Part shown: positions 10,449 through 22,109 of the stretch, piece after piece
Position numbering within the stretch: position 1 is the first letter of the stretch
Layout: each line of letters starts with the position of its first letter
NCBI RefSeq assembly: GCF_018729455.1
Contig: NZ_JAHHZF010000010.1
Span: 132,122 to 196,121 of the forward strand
DNA length: 64,000 bases
Direction of reading: 5' to 3'
From: Prosthecodimorpha staleyi
GTDB lineage: Bacteria; Pseudomonadota; Alphaproteobacteria; Rhizobiales; Ancalomicrobiaceae
Position numbers and translations under genes: made by a program
The notes under the pieces: generated by a model
Seen by the model: only the letters and a program-made list of their open reading frames with translations
Told to the model about the DNA's origin: nothing
The model's database searches: none

Positions 10449-11564
10449 TCAGACCTCCCGCGATTCGAAATCGATCCGCGGATCGATCCACGTATAGAGC
10501 AGGTCCGAGATCAGCGAGACGACCAGACCGACGATCGAGAAGATGAACAGCGTGGCGAAGACGACCGGATAGTCGCGGTCGACCACCGACTGGAAGCCGA
10601 GCAGACCGATGCCGTCGAGCGAGAAGATAGTCTCGATCAGGACCGAGCCGCCGAAGAAGGCGCCGATGAACGCGCCGGGAAAGCCGGCGATGACCAGCAG
10701 CATGGCATTGCGGAAGACATGGCCGTAGAGCACGGCACCCTCGGACAGTCCCTTCATGCGCGCCGTCGTGACATATTGCTTGCGGATCTCGTCCAGGAAG
10801 GAGTTCTTCACCAGCATCGCCGACGAGGTGAAATGGCCGATCGCCATGGCGGTGATCGGCAGCACCAGATGCCAGAAATAATCGGCGATCTTGGCCGGAA
10901 CGCTGAGCGAGGCGAAATTGTCGGAGGTCAGGCCGCGCAGCGGGAAGACCTGCCAGAAGGACCCGCCCGCAAACAGCACGATCAGCATGACGGCGAACAG
11001 AAAGCTCGGGATCGCGTAGCCGATCGCCAGCGCGGCGCTGGTCCAGATATCGAAGCTGCTGCCGTCCTTGACCGCCTTGTGGATGCCGAGCGGGATCGAG
11101 ACGGCGTAGCCGATCAGCGTCAGCCACAGCCCGAGCGATATCGACACCGGCAGCTTTTCCTTGATCAGCTCGAGCACCGAGATGTTGCGATAGTAGCTCT
11201 CGCCGAAATCGAAGCGGATATAGTTCCACAGCATCAGGACGAAGCGCTCGTGCGCCGGCTTGTCGAAGCCGAACTGCTTTTCGAGCTTCTTGATGAACTC
11301 GGGATCGAGGCCCTGGGCGCCGCGATACTTGTTGCCGCTGTCGCCACCGGCGCCCGGCTGCCCGCCGCCGCCCGGCTGGCCCTGGAAATCCGAGCCGCCG
11401 CCGGAGATGCGCGAAGTGGCCGAGACATCGGTCCCGGTCAACTGCGCGATCACCTTGTCGACCGGCCCGCCGGGGGCGAACTGCACGATCACGAAGGTGA
11501 CCAGCATGATGCCGAGCAGGGTTGGGATCATCAGCAGGATGCGTCTGAAGATGTAGGCGGCCAT
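10449..11564 (-). CDS. yejB: Peptide ABC transporter permease (YejB type)
   Basis: This is the DppB-like inner-membrane permease partner of YejE, 371 residues. It opens with the family-typical YIFRRILLMIPTLLGIMLVTFVIVQ helix split over about residues 4-28 and AYIFRRI at the front. A periplasmic stretch rich in Gly/Gln follows (about 50-85, SGGGSDFQGQPGGGGQPG). Further helices and the EAA loop (TARMKGLSEGAVLYGHVFRN) come after. The low-complexity Gly-rich insert is in the same place as in other YejB proteins but looks longer than in E. coli. The start codon directly abuts the stop of the upstream binding-protein gene, which points to translational coupling. Confidence 0.92.
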   Translation of the reverse strand: MAAYIFRRILLMIPTLLGIMLVTFVIVQFAPGGPVDKVIAQLTGTDVSATSRISGGGSDFQGQPGGGGQPGAGGDSGNKYRGAQGLDPEFIKKLEKQFGFDKPAHERFVLMLWNYIRFDFGESYYRNISVLELIKEKLPVSISLGLWLTLIGYAVSIPLGIHKAVKDGSSFDIWTSAALAIGYAIPSFLFAVMLIVLFAGGSFWQVFPLRGLTSDNFASLSVPAKIADYFWHLVLPITAMAIGHFTSSAMLVKNSFLDEIRKQYVTTARMKGLSEGAVLYGHVFRNAMLLVIAGFPGAFIGAFFGGSVLIETIFSLDGIGLLGFQSVVDRDYPVVFATLFIFSIVGLVVSLISDLLYTWIDPRIDFESREV

Positions 11565-13433
11565 TCAGAGTCCCTTGCCGAGCGTTTCGGCCTTGTCGCG
11601 GTTCACCCACCACGTGGTCTCGATGCCGCGAGCATAGCGCGGTTTTACCGATGGGCGATCATAGAGGTCCCACATCGCGATCCAGTGCGACGCCTTGTGC
11701 CACTGCGGGATCCAGTAACGCCCCGCCCGCAGCACCCGGTCGAGCGCCCGGCAGGCGACCGTCAGCTCCGCACGGGTTTCGGCGCCGAGCGCCTTCAGGA
11801 TCAGCGCATCGACCGCCGCGTCGCGGATGCCGCCGATATTGCGCGAGCCCTTGCGATCGACCGATTCGGAATGCCACGCCTGACGGATATCCTCGTCCGG
11901 CGTCGGCGGAAACGAACTGCGCCGCGTGATCACGTCGAAGTCGAACTCGTCGACGCGCTTCTGATATTGCGACGGATCGACCACGCGCACGCTGGCATCG
12001 ACCCCGAGGCGCTTCAGATTTTCGAGATAGGGGCCGGTGACACGCTGAAAGGACGTGTCGCTGTCGAGAAACTCGACCGTCAGGCTTTCGCCGGCCGCAT
12101 TGCGCAGGACGCCGTCGCGGGCGGTCCAGCCGGCTTCGGCGAGGAGTTTCGCGGCCTGGCGCAGCAGGGTCCGGTCGCGCCCGGTGCCGTCGGTGACCGG
12201 CGCCGTCCAGGGTTCGCCGAAGACCTCGTCCGGCACCTTGCCGCGGAACGGCTCCAGCAGTGCCAGCTCCTCCGGCGACGGCGGGCCGGAAGCCTCGAAC
12301 TCGGTGTTCACGAAGAAGGACGAGATGCGCCGGTAGCTGCCGAAGAAGACGTTCTTGTTGGTCCATTCGAAATCGAACACCAGCCCGAGCGCCTCGCGCA
12401 CGCGGCGGTCGGCGAATTTCGAGCGGCGCATGTTCAGGTACCAGCCCTGCGCGCCGGACGGCGAGCGATCCTCCAGTTCGAAGCGGACGACCTTGCCGTC
12501 GGCGAGCGCCGGGAAGTCGTACTGCGTCGCCCAGACCAGCGAGGTGAACTCCTCGCGCAGGAAGTAGAGCCCGGCCTTGAACGCCTCGAAGGCGGCGGTG
12601 CGTTCGCGGAACATCTCGTAGCGGACGATGTCGAAATTGTTGTGTCCGGCCGCCACGGGGAGATCGCGGCCCCACCAGTCCGCCACCCGCTCGTATTCGA
12701 TGTAGCGCCCGGGCTCGAATCGCCCGACCCGGTAGGGACCCGAGCCGAGCGGCGCCTCCGTGGTGGTCTGCTCGAAGTCCCGGGTCGCGTACCAGGCCTT
12801 GGAGAGGATCGGCAGGGTGGCGACGATCAGCGGCAGCCCGCGCGAACGGGTCGGCGCGAAGCGGACCACCACGGTATCGGCCGCCTCGGCTTCGACCTCG
12901 CGCATGTCGCGCAAGGCGAGCGAGACCGACGGGTGCCCCTTCTCCTTCAGGGTCGTCAGCGAAAAGGCGACATCCTCGGCGGTGATCGGCGTGCCGTCAT
13001 GGAAGCGCGCCTCGGGGCGCAGGCGGAACACGAAGGTGGCGCCTTTGTTGCGCACCGTGGCACTCCGCGCCACATAGCCGTAGACCGCATCGGGCTCGTC
13101 GAGCGCGCGGGTCATCAGGCTGGCAAAGGTCCGCTCCATGCCGACCGGCGCGTCGCCCTTCAGGATCAAGGTATTGAGCGTGTTGAAGGTCGACGGGTTC
13201 TGGTTGTAGGCCCATTGCGACGGCACGGTCACCAGACGCCCGCCCTTCGGGGCCACCGGATTGACGTAGTCGAAAGACCGGAAATCGGCGCCGTATTTCA
13301 GATCGCCGAAGATCGACAGGCCGTGGGTTTCGATCTCGTCCGCCGCCCAGGCCCAGGGCACCGGAACAAGCGCGGCGCCCGCCGCCGCCGAGAGGCCGGC
13401 CAGAACGCCGCGCCGGTCCCATCCGCCGCCCAT
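11565..13433 (-). CDS. yejA: Extracellular peptide-binding protein (YejA type), second copy
   Basis: This is a periplasmic solute-binding protein of the SBP_bac_5 family, about 622 residues, and the nearer of two tandem YejA paralogs. The N-terminus DRRGVLAGLSAAAGAALVP followed by an Ala-rich cleavage region looks like a twin-arginine (Tat) signal. Family landmarks include HGLSIFGDLKYGADFRSFDYVNP, FRLRPEARFHDGTPITAEDV, APLGSGPYRVG and SKFADRRVREALGLVFDFEW. The ATG at 13433 overlaps the TGA of the upstream paralog by one base (TGATG), so the pair is translationally coupled. A longer reading upstream in the same frame would run through the paralog's 3' end and is rejected. The two binding proteins probably feed one permease with different peptides, as is common in this order. 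Confidence 0.9.
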   Translation of the reverse strand: MGGGWDRRGVLAGLSAAAGAALVPVPWAWAADEIETHGLSIFGDLKYGADFRSFDYVNPVAPKGGRLVTVPSQWAYNQNPSTFNTLNTLILKGDAPVGMERTFASLMTRALDEPDAVYGYVARSATVRNKGATFVFRLRPEARFHDGTPITAEDVAFSLTTLKEKGHPSVSLALRDMREVEAEAADTVVVRFAPTRSRGLPLIVATLPILSKAWYATRDFEQTTTEAPLGSGPYRVGRFEPGRYIEYERVADWWGRDLPVAAGHNNFDIVRYEMFRERTAAFEAFKAGLYFLREEFTSLVWATQYDFPALADGKVVRFELEDRSPSGAQGWYLNMRRSKFADRRVREALGLVFDFEWTNKNVFFGSYRRISSFFVNTEFEASGPPSPEELALLEPFRGKVPDEVFGEPWTAPVTDGTGRDRTLLRQAAKLLAEAGWTARDGVLRNAAGESLTVEFLDSDTSFQRVTGPYLENLKRLGVDASVRVVDPSQYQKRVDEFDFDVITRRSSFPPTPDEDIRQAWHSESVDRKGSRNIGGIRDAAVDALILKALGAETRAELTVACRALDRVLRAGRYWIPQWHKASHWIAMWDLYDRPSVKPRYARGIETTWWVNRDKAETLGKGL

Positions 13434-15349
13434 CAACGACCACCCGTCTTGGCGGCCTTCTCGGCGTCCCACCACCAGATGGTCGGGAATTGCGGCTCGG
13501 CATAGTAGGGCAATGTCTCCGGCCGCGAGAAGCGGTCCCAGCGCGCCATGCGGCTGAAGCGGTAGGTCCAGCCGGGCACGATATAGTGGTTCCAGACCAG
13601 GAGCCGGTCGAGCGCCCGGGTTGCAGCCTCCAGTTCGGCACGGTCCTTGGCATAGATCACGCGCTGGATGACATAGTCGATCGCCGGATTCCGGATGCCG
13701 GCATAGTTCCGCGACCCTTCGCGATCGGCCGCACCGGACGAAAAATACTCCAGCTGCTCGTTGCCGGGAGACAGCGACTGGCCCCAACCCGTATAGATCA
13801 TATCGTAGTCGCGCGAGCGAAGCCGGTTGATATATTGCGATGAATCGATGTATCGGACCGCCAAGTCGATGCCGATCTTGGATAGCTGCTGACGATAGGG
13901 CACCGCAAAGCGCTCAGAGCTCGGGCTGTTGATCAGGAACTCGATCTTGAGCGGCTCCTTGGTCTTGCCATCGACCAGGCGCGTGCCTTCGGTGACGTAG
14001 CCGGCCTCGCGCAACAGGCGGACCGCCTCGCGCAGGTTGTTGCGTTCCTGCGCCGGATCGTTGGTCACCGGATTCGTGAACGCCTTGGTGAAGACCTCCT
14101 CGGGGACGGGTCCCTTGGTCTTGGCCTCCTGGAGAATATCGAGTTCACTCCCCGCCGGGACGCCCGACGCCGCCAGATCCGAACCGAAGAAATAGCTGTT
14201 GATGCGCTCATACTGCCCGAAGAAGACCGTGCGGTTGATCTCCTCGTAGTTGAACGCATAGCTCAACGCCAACCGCACGCGCGGATCCTGGAACTTCGCA
14301 CGCCGAAGGTTCATCACGAAGCCGACGCCGACGCCGCGACCGCGCTCCTGGAACTTCTCCAGGATGACGCGGTTCTCCCGCACGGCCGGGAAGTCGTAAG
14401 CCGTCGCCCAGTTCTTGGCCACGTTCTCGAACCGCACGTCATACTGGTCGCCCTTGAACGCCTCCAGTTCGACAGTGTCATCCCGATAGTATTCATAGCG
14501 GATCTCGTCGAAATTATTCTGCCCGATGCTCACCGGAAGAGACTGGGCCCAATAATCCTTGACGCGTTCGTAAACCACCCGCTTGCCAGGATCGAAGGAC
14601 TTGATCTTGTAGGCGCCGCCACCGAGCGGCGGCTCGAGCGTCGTCTTGCCGATATCCCGCTTCTGGCCGTCCGGACCGACACCTTCCCACCAATGTTTCG
14701 GCATCACGGACAACTGCCCGACGATCTGTGGCAGCTCGCGATTGCCCTTTTCGTCGAAGCGGAAGGTGACTTCGCCCGGACCGGAGGCCTCGGCCGAAAC
14801 CACATGGCGATAGTAGAAGGCCTGTTGCGGCGAGAATTCCTTGAGCTTGTTGAAGCTCCAAACGACGTCCTCCGCCGTCAGCGGCTGGCCGTCGTGCCAG
14901 CGCGCCTCTGGACGCAGCCGGAAAGTGACCCAAGCGAAATCGTCCGGATACTTCACCGCCTCGGCGATCTGCCCGTATTCGGTCGAGATCTCGTCATAGG
15001 CAGAGGTCATCAGACTGTCGTAGATCAACCCGATCCCGGCGGCGACATTGCCCTTCGGCAAGATGGCGTTGAAGCTGTCGAAGGTGCCGTCGGTCCCCAT
15101 GCGCAGCACCCCGCCGCGCGGCGCCTTCGGGTTGACATAGTCGAAATGCTTGAAATCGGCCGGATATTTTACGCTGCCCATGAGCGACAGGCCATGCCGC
15201 CATTGCGGCTCCTCCGCGTGCAGGGCGGGCGCCGACATCAGGCCGGTCGACAGAACGGCGCCGAAGACCAGGAGACGCAGGGCGGTCACCGGAGACCGCG
15301 GGTGACGGACGGGGGCGGCGAAACCTGCGGCGATCTTCGACTGGCGCAT
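13433..15349 (-). CDS. yejA: Extracellular peptide-binding protein (YejA type), first gene of the yej operon
   Basis: This is a periplasmic oligopeptide-binding protein, about 638 residues, and the promoter-proximal gene of the yejA-yejA-yejB-yejE-yejF operon. The start at 15349 gives a basic N-terminus (MRQSKIAAGF) and a Sec-type hydrophobic core (LRLLVFGAVLSTGLMSAPA) ending in a likely cleavage site at ALHA-EEP. This differs from the Tat-like signal of the adjacent paralog. SBP_bac_5 landmarks are HGLSLMGSVKYPADFKHFDY, FRLRPEARWHDGQPLTAEDV, EPPLGGGAYKIKSFDPGKR and AKFQDPRVRLALSYAFNYE. An in-frame ATG at 15448 would add 33 residues with no signal-peptide character, so I reject it. Local GC is slightly lower than in neighbouring genes. 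Confidence 0.92.
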   Translation of the reverse strand: MRQSKIAAGFAAPVRHPRSPVTALRLLVFGAVLSTGLMSAPALHAEEPQWRHGLSLMGSVKYPADFKHFDYVNPKAPRGGVLRMGTDGTFDSFNAILPKGNVAAGIGLIYDSLMTSAYDEISTEYGQIAEAVKYPDDFAWVTFRLRPEARWHDGQPLTAEDVVWSFNKLKEFSPQQAFYYRHVVSAEASGPGEVTFRFDEKGNRELPQIVGQLSVMPKHWWEGVGPDGQKRDIGKTTLEPPLGGGAYKIKSFDPGKRVVYERVKDYWAQSLPVSIGQNNFDEIRYEYYRDDTVELEAFKGDQYDVRFENVAKNWATAYDFPAVRENRVILEKFQERGRGVGVGFVMNLRRAKFQDPRVRLALSYAFNYEEINRTVFFGQYERINSYFFGSDLAASGVPAGSELDILQEAKTKGPVPEEVFTKAFTNPVTNDPAQERNNLREAVRLLREAGYVTEGTRLVDGKTKEPLKIEFLINSPSSERFAVPYRQQLSKIGIDLAVRYIDSSQYINRLRSRDYDMIYTGWGQSLSPGNEQLEYFSSGAADREGSRNYAGIRNPAIDYVIQRVIYAKDRAELEAATRALDRLLVWNHYIVPGWTYRFSRMARWDRFSRPETLPYYAEPQFPTIWWWDAEKAAKTGGR

Positions 15350-15564
15350 CGGCGAGGGGCACTCCGTTCGGTCAGGGCGGGTCCACGGCGCCGGTCGGAT
15401 ACCGCGGAACGATGCATGGGATATTAGACGCCCCGGCACCGTTTCCACATGGGGTCACGACATTATGACGAATTTTCGCAGCCTGCCGCGGCACCCGGCC
15501 GCTCCGGGCCGCTTCTCGACCGCCGCCTGCACGAAGCCGATGCGCCAGAAGGCGCAAAAATAGA

Positions 15565-15590
15565 AAAGGCCGGCACGACGGCCGGCCTTT
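15565..15590 (-). terminator. Rho-independent terminator of the cytochrome c gene
   Basis: AAAGGCCGGC and GCCGGCCTTT form a perfect ten-base-pair stem with a six-base loop. Read on the minus strand, the stem is followed by a T-rich tract (CTTTTCTATTTTT), and it lies 33 bases beyond the cytochrome c stop codon. On the plus strand the tail is short, so it works best for the minus-strand gene. Confidence 0.8.
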
Positions 15591-15622
15591 CGCATGACGT
15601 CCGTGGCCGCGAGGCCGCCGGC

Positions 15623-16177
15623 TCAGGGCAGCGGCACCGGATTGTCCGACAGCGAGCGCAGATAGGCGATCACGGCGGCACGCTCTTCCGGCTTGGGCAG
15701 GCCCTTGAAGCTCATCTTGGTGCCCTTCACGACACCCGCCGGATTGGCCAAGAACTCGTCGAGATGGGCGAAGTCCCACTTCTGGCCAGCCGCGGCGCCT
15801 TCTTTCATGCCGGCCGAATAGGCGAAGCCGTCGGCATGGCCGAGCGGCCCGCCGACGACACCCCAGAGATTCGGGCCGGTGCCGTTCTTGCCGCCCTTTT
15901 CGGGGTTGTGGCAGGAGCTGCACTTGCCGAACACCTTCTTGCCGTCGTCCGCGGTCGCGGTCTTCAGCCGTTCGGCGATCGGGGTGGCGGCCACGGCCGC
16001 GCTTTCGGCCTGTCCGCCGCCGGCGGCGGCGCCGGCCTCGGCGGTCGCGACCTCGAAACCCGCCTTGGCCGGAACCGGCGAATCGAAAATCACGTCGGAG
16101 AGCACGCCGAGGCCCAGGGTGAACAGGCAGGTGCCCAGCACGGCGCCGGCGATCTTGTTAAGCTCGAAGGAATCCAT
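15623..16177 (-). CDS. Membrane-anchored c-type cytochrome (CycM / c-552 type)
   Basis: This is a class I cytochrome c that carries electrons between respiratory complexes at the periplasmic face of the inner membrane. An uncleaved N-terminal helix (about residues 8-30, [18 protein letters not shown]) anchors it. A flexible Ala/Gly-rich linker (about 35-70) leads to the haem domain. Haem attachment is CSSCH at 86-90 and the likely sixth ligand is Met155 in [10 protein letters not shown]. The length (184) and anchor-linker-haem order match CycM-like proteins of Rhizobiales. The gene is divergent from kdsB, with about 200 bases between them, an arrangement often seen in this order. Confidence 0.93.
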   Translation of the reverse strand: MDSFELNKIAGAVLGTCLFTLGLGVLSDVIFDSPVPAKAGFEVATAEAGAAAGGGQAESAAVAATPIAERLKTATADDGKKVFGKCSSCHNPEKGGKNGTGPNLWGVVGGPLGHADGFAYSAGMKEGAAAGQKWDFAHLDEFLANPAGVVKGTKMSFKGLPKPEERAAVIAYLRSLSDNPVPLP

Positions 16178-16383
16178 CGGATCGAAGCTCCGGTCATCCG
16201 GTCGGGGTCTTGAGGGCCGCCCAGGGGCGGGCGCGCGACAGCGGGCACCGCCGGACGGCCCGGGTTCCAGGGCGGGCGGAAACTACCAGCTTTCCCGCCG
16301 GCCTCTCCATACGTATAAAGCGGCCGCGGGTCCAGACCCAGCGACACTTCCGTCTAACCGTTCTGCGCCGAAAGCGACCCTTC

Positions 16384-17118
16384 ATGTCCGACCGCGCCGT
16401 CGTCCTGATCCCCTCCCGCATGACCGCCACGCGGCTGCCCGGCAAGCCGCTCGCCGACATTCTCGGCACGCCGATGATCGTGCATGTCTGGCGGCGCGGC
16501 GTCGAGGCCGGCATCGGCCCGGTCGTGATCGCCTGCGACGACCAGCGCATCGCCGATGTGGTGATCGCGGCCGGCGGCGAAGCCGTGCTGACCGATCCCA
16601 ACCATCCGTCCGGCTCGGACCGCATCTTCGAGGCGTTGAACCGCTACGATCCGGACGGGCGTTTCGACGTGGTGGTCAACGTGCAAGGCGACCTGCCGAC
16701 CATCGAGGCCGCCGCCGTCAAGGCCGCCTTCGCGCCGCTCGACGATCCGGCGGTCGACATCGCCACCATCGCGGCGGAGATCACGGTCGAGGAGGAGAAG
16801 ACCAATCCGAATGTGGTCAAGGCCGTCGGCACGCCGATCGGGCCGGATCGCCTGCGCGCGCTCTACTTCACCCGCGCCACCGCCCCGACCGGCCCCGGGC
16901 CGCTCTATCACCATATCGGCCTCTATGCCTATCGCCGCACGGCGCTCGAACGCTTCGTGACGCTGCCGCCCTCCCCGCTCGAGAAGCGCGAGAAACTGGA
17001 GCAGTTGCGGGCGCTGGAGGCCGGCATGCGCATCGATGTCGGCATCGTCAACACCGTGCCGCTCGGCGTCGACACGCCCGAGGACCTGCACAAGGCCCGC
17101 GCGCTGCTGTCGCGCTGA
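16384..17118 (+). CDS. kdsB: 3-deoxy-manno-octulosonate cytidylyltransferase
   Basis: This is CMP-Kdo synthetase, which activates Kdo with CTP for lipopolysaccharide inner-core synthesis in the cytoplasm. The 244-residue protein shows the family signature from the start: [20 protein letters not shown] (nucleotide loop), [33 protein letters not shown] (metal-binding Asp) and [11 protein letters not shown] start at the ATG at 16384, since this gives the canonical N-terminus; a longer in-frame opening upstream overlaps the promoter region of the divergent cytochrome gene. pheA follows after 48 bases. Confidence 0.96.
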   Translation: MSDRAVVLIPSRMTATRLPGKPLADILGTPMIVHVWRRGVEAGIGPVVIACDDQRIADVVIAAGGEAVLTDPNHPSGSDRIFEALNRYDPDGRFDVVVNVQGDLPTIEAAAVKAAFAPLDDPAVDIATIAAEITVEEEKTNPNVVKAVGTPIGPDRLRALYFTRATAPTGPGPLYHHIGLYAYRRTALERFVTLPPSPLEKREKLEQLRALEAGMRIDVGIVNTVPLGVDTPEDLHKARALLSR

Positions 17119-17166
17119 CCGTCTCCGATCCCCTATCCAGCATCGCAGTACCCGGAGGACTCCCCG

Positions 17167-18054
17167 ATGACCGGCCGCAAGAAGATCGTTTTCCAGGGTG
17201 AGCCCGGCGCCAACTCGCACATCGCCTGCCGCGAGGTCTATCCGGACTACGAGGCGGTGCCGTGCCAGACCTTCGAGGACTGCTTCGCGGCGATCCAGTC
17301 GGGTGCGGCCGATCTGGGCATGATCCCGGTCGAGAATTCGATCGCCGGCCGCGTCGCCGACATCCACCATCTGCTGCCGCAGTCGATGCTGCATATCATC
17401 GGCGAGTATTTCCTGCCGATCCGCCACCAGCTGGTCGGCCTGAAGGGCGCCCGCCTCGCCGACATCGTCTCCGCCCAGAGTCACCCGCAGGCGCTCGGCC
17501 AATGCCGCCAAAGCCTGCGCCAGCTCGGCCTCGCCGCCATCGTCGGCGCCGACACGGCCGGCTCGGCCCGCCAGATCGCCGATGCCGGCGACCCCACCCG
17601 CGCCGCCATCTCGTCGCGGCTCGCGGCCGAGATCTACGGCCTCGACATCCTCAAGGCCGATATCGAGGACGACCAGCACAACACGACCCGCTTCATCATC
17701 CTGTCGCCGGAGGACCTGCGCGCCGCGCCGGGCGTCGGGCCGATCATGACCACCTTCGTGTTCGAGGTGCGCAACGTGCCGGCCGCGCTCTACAAGGCGC
17801 TCGGCGGCTTCGCCACCAACGGCATCAACATGACCCGGCTGGAAAGCTACATGGTCGGCGGTACCTTCACGGCGACCCAGTTCCTGGCCGACGTGGAAGG
17901 CCATCCGGACGAGATCGACCTCGGCCGGGCCCTGGAGGAACTGTCCTTCTTCGCCTCCGCCCGCATCCTCGGCGTCTACCGGGCGAGCCCGTTCCGCGCC
18001 CGCGTCAAGGATATCGAGAGCGCCCGCCTGCGGCCGGCCGTGCGCGGCATGTGA
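17167..18054 (+). CDS. pheA: Prephenate dehydratase
   Basis: This enzyme converts prephenate to phenylpyruvate in phenylalanine synthesis. It is a monofunctional dehydratase (295 residues) without a chorismate mutase domain. The catalytic domain spans about 5-190: FQGEPGANSHIACREVYPDY, MIPVENSIAGRVADIHHLL and the DNTTRF-like DQHNTTRFIIL containing the essential Thr. A C-terminal ACT domain (about 200-280) has TNGINMTRLESYM, the phenylalanine-sensing site. An ATG at 17167 follows CCGGAGGA. Feedback inhibition by phenylalanine is expected from the ACT domain. It probably shares a transcript with kdsB. Confidence 0.95.
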   Translation: MTGRKKIVFQGEPGANSHIACREVYPDYEAVPCQTFEDCFAAIQSGAADLGMIPVENSIAGRVADIHHLLPQSMLHIIGEYFLPIRHQLVGLKGARLADIVSAQSHPQALGQCRQSLRQLGLAAIVGADTAGSARQIADAGDPTRAAISSRLAAEIYGLDILKADIEDDQHNTTRFIILSPEDLRAAPGVGPIMTTFVFEVRNVPAALYKALGGFATNGINMTRLESYMVGGTFTATQFLADVEGHPDEIDLGRALEELSFFASARILGVYRASPFRARVKDIESARLRPAVRGM

Positions 18055-18108
18055 CCGGCCCGAACGACGGGCAAGACGGCCCGGCCCGGGGCGCCCGGAC
18101 TGGGCGGC

Positions 18109-18882
18109 TCAGCGGCCGGTGCCGTTGAGCGGGTTGTCCGGGTCCCACCGGTAGCGCACCGTCTCGAAGCGCAGCGCGCGGGCGTCGAACATCAAGAGCC
18201 GGCCGACCAGCGGCTCGCCGATGCCGGCGACGAGCTTGATCGCCTCCAGGGCCTGCAGCGACCCCATCGTGCCGGTCAGGGCGCCGAGGATGCCGGCGAC
18301 CGCGCAGGACGGCACCAGGCCCTCCGGCGGCGGTTCGGGGAACAGGCAGCGATAGGTCGGGTTCGGCCGGCCGTCCGGCCCGGCACGATGCGGCATCAGC
18401 GTGGTGAGCGAGCCGTCATATTCGGACACGGCCGCCGTCACCAGCGGCCTTCCCGCATGGAAGCAGGTGTCGGAGACCAGGTAGCGGGTGGCGAAATTGT
18501 CGGAGCCGTCGATCACCAGGTCGTAGGCGTCGACCAGCGCCGGCGCATTGCCGGCATCGAGCCGCACCGCATGGGTCTCCACATGGACGTGCGGGTTGAC
18601 GCGCCCGATCGCCGCGGCGGCACTTTCCACCTTCGGACGCCCGACATCCGGCGTGGCATGGATCACCTGGCGCTGCAGGTTGGAGAGGGAGACCGCGTCG
18701 TCGTCGACAATGCCGAGCGTGCCGATACCGGCGGCCGCCAGATAGAGCAGCACCGGCGCGCCGAGCCCACCGGCGCCGATCACCAGGATGCGCGCCGCCT
18801 TCAGCTTCTGCTGGCCCGGTCCGCCCAGGTCGCGCAGCACGATGTGGCGGGCATAGCGCTCCAGTTCCTCCGGCTCGAACAT
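18109..18882 (-). CDS. MoeB/ThiF/HesA-family adenylyltransferase
   Basis: This is a ubiquitin-activating-like enzyme (257 residues) that adenylates the C-terminus of a sulfur-carrier protein such as MoaD or ThiS. The Rossmann nucleotide loop is VIGAGGLGAPVLLYLAAAGI, followed by the acidic VDDDAVSLSNLQRQ and the conserved TDNFATR-like DGSDNFATRYLV. Two cysteines sit in TYRCLFPEPPPEG and VPSCAVAGILG, as in MoeB. There is no rhodanese domain. The ATG at 18882 follows GGGAGG; the longer open frame upstream is the antisense shadow of aroA. MoeB (molybdopterin) and ThiF (thiamine) cannot be separated here, as no carrier gene is adjacent. The next gene upstream on the same strand is aroA. Confidence 0.88.
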   Translation of the reverse strand: MFEPEELERYARHIVLRDLGGPGQQKLKAARILVIGAGGLGAPVLLYLAAAGIGTLGIVDDDAVSLSNLQRQVIHATPDVGRPKVESAAAAIGRVNPHVHVETHAVRLDAGNAPALVDAYDLVIDGSDNFATRYLVSDTCFHAGRPLVTAAVSEYDGSLTTLMPHRAGPDGRPNPTYRCLFPEPPPEGLVPSCAVAGILGALTGTMGSLQALEAIKLVAGIGEPLVGRLLMFDARALRFETVRYRWDPDNPLNGTGR

Positions 18883-19028
18883 GCGGCCTCCCTTCCCGAT
18901 GGGGTCCGATCGCCGTGCGGTTGCCGGCGGCCTCGCGCCTCCCCTGACTGCATCTCCCGAGGACGCTGCCGGAATGGCACCGCCGACAGTTCCGCACGGC
19001 CCGACGGGCGAAGCCCGAAGCCCAGCGT

Positions 19029-21070
<2,042 letters not shown>

Positions 21071-21410
21071 GCCCGGGCGGGGCCAGAGGCCCCGCTCCGC
21101 CGACCACGGCGGCCGGCCATGCCAGGTCTGCCGGTCCTGCCGGCTGCCCTGATCGCCATGGCGGTCCCGCGGGCGAACACGGACGACGGATCGCGTGCGG
21201 ACCAGATGGCGCGTGATCCGGGTATGGCAGCCGGAAAGCCTGTGGAAAACTCCGGACACCGCAGCCGGCACCGGACGGCAACGGCCAAAACCGAGGCATT
21301 CCGCGCCGTTCCGACGCTTCGAGCACCCGCTTCCCGGCCGGATCGGGTTCGAAACCGCCCTTCGGAACGGGCTCCTCGCCTGAGAAATTCCGGCAAAGTG
21401 AAATAACCTC
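21071..21410. other. Gap before tRNA-Ala without a recognisable gene
   Basis: These roughly 340 bases hold only short Arg/Pro-rich open frames on both strands, none with a good ribosome-binding site or recognisable motif. I see nothing else in it before the tRNA promoter. Confidence 0.5.
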
Positions 21411-21439
21411 TTGATCGACGGCGAGCTTCGGCTTACACA
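21411..21439 (+). promoter_or_regulatory. Candidate promoter of tRNA-Ala
   Basis: TTGATC (21411-21416), a 17-base spacer and TACACA (21434-21439) lie 44 bases upstream of the tRNA 5' end. The surrounding bases are more AT-rich than the flanks. Confidence 0.55.
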
Positions 21440-21483
21440 CCGCGCCGTCAGCCGGGCCCACCCAAGACCCGGTTCGAGAATGT

Positions 21484-21559
<76 letters not shown>

Positions 21560-22109
21560 ATTCTCCAGACAAGCATCAGATAGATAACTCCGGTATCTAG
21601 AACCGTCGCGGCGGTCGCTAACGACGGGTCCGATCGCGATAGTGTGCTCGGAATCACGAAGCCTGCCTTGTCGAGCCTCAGCGCAGTTGCAGTGCTATCC
21701 ATGACGGGCAGTGATCTGCCCGAGGCCATGGTCCGGGGCGCGAACGGCTAGATCCCCACAGCGGCTGTCGTCGCAGCGTCCGATGGTGCCGTATCCCCGG
21801 TCTCCTCCTACGCCGGCGATTTCGACCGCGTCTATGCCGTGCTGTCGAGCCGGTCGCGACAGTACGTACCCGATCTGCCGCTGCAAGCATCGCGCATCAC
21901 CGCGGCGGTCAAAGCGGCCCAATTCGCTTGCTCGCGTTTGCGGCGCTATTGATGCGACTGCCCAGTTCCGTCGATCGGCAGTTCTTGCACTGCCGCCCCC
22001 TCCCGGCCCCCTTTCGAGAATGTGAACGGAACTTTTGCTGCGCTGCAGCATTGTCGCATTGCGTTTATTTCGAATATCCCTCACAATCGTTATCGTCAGG
22101 GAGCGAACG
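21560..22109. other. Gene-poor start of the lower-GC insert downstream of tRNA-Ala
   Basis: No intact gene is recognisable in these 550 bases. A plus-strand frame from about 21760 to 21952 reads protein-like text (SSYAGDFDRVYAVLSSRS, YVPDLPLQASRITAAVKAAQ) but has a stop (TAG) just before it and no start, so it may be a gene remnant. I found no integrase fragment and no second copy of the tRNA 3' end. The last 80 bases are AT-rich and probably hold the promoter of the toxin-antitoxin pair. Confidence 0.4.
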
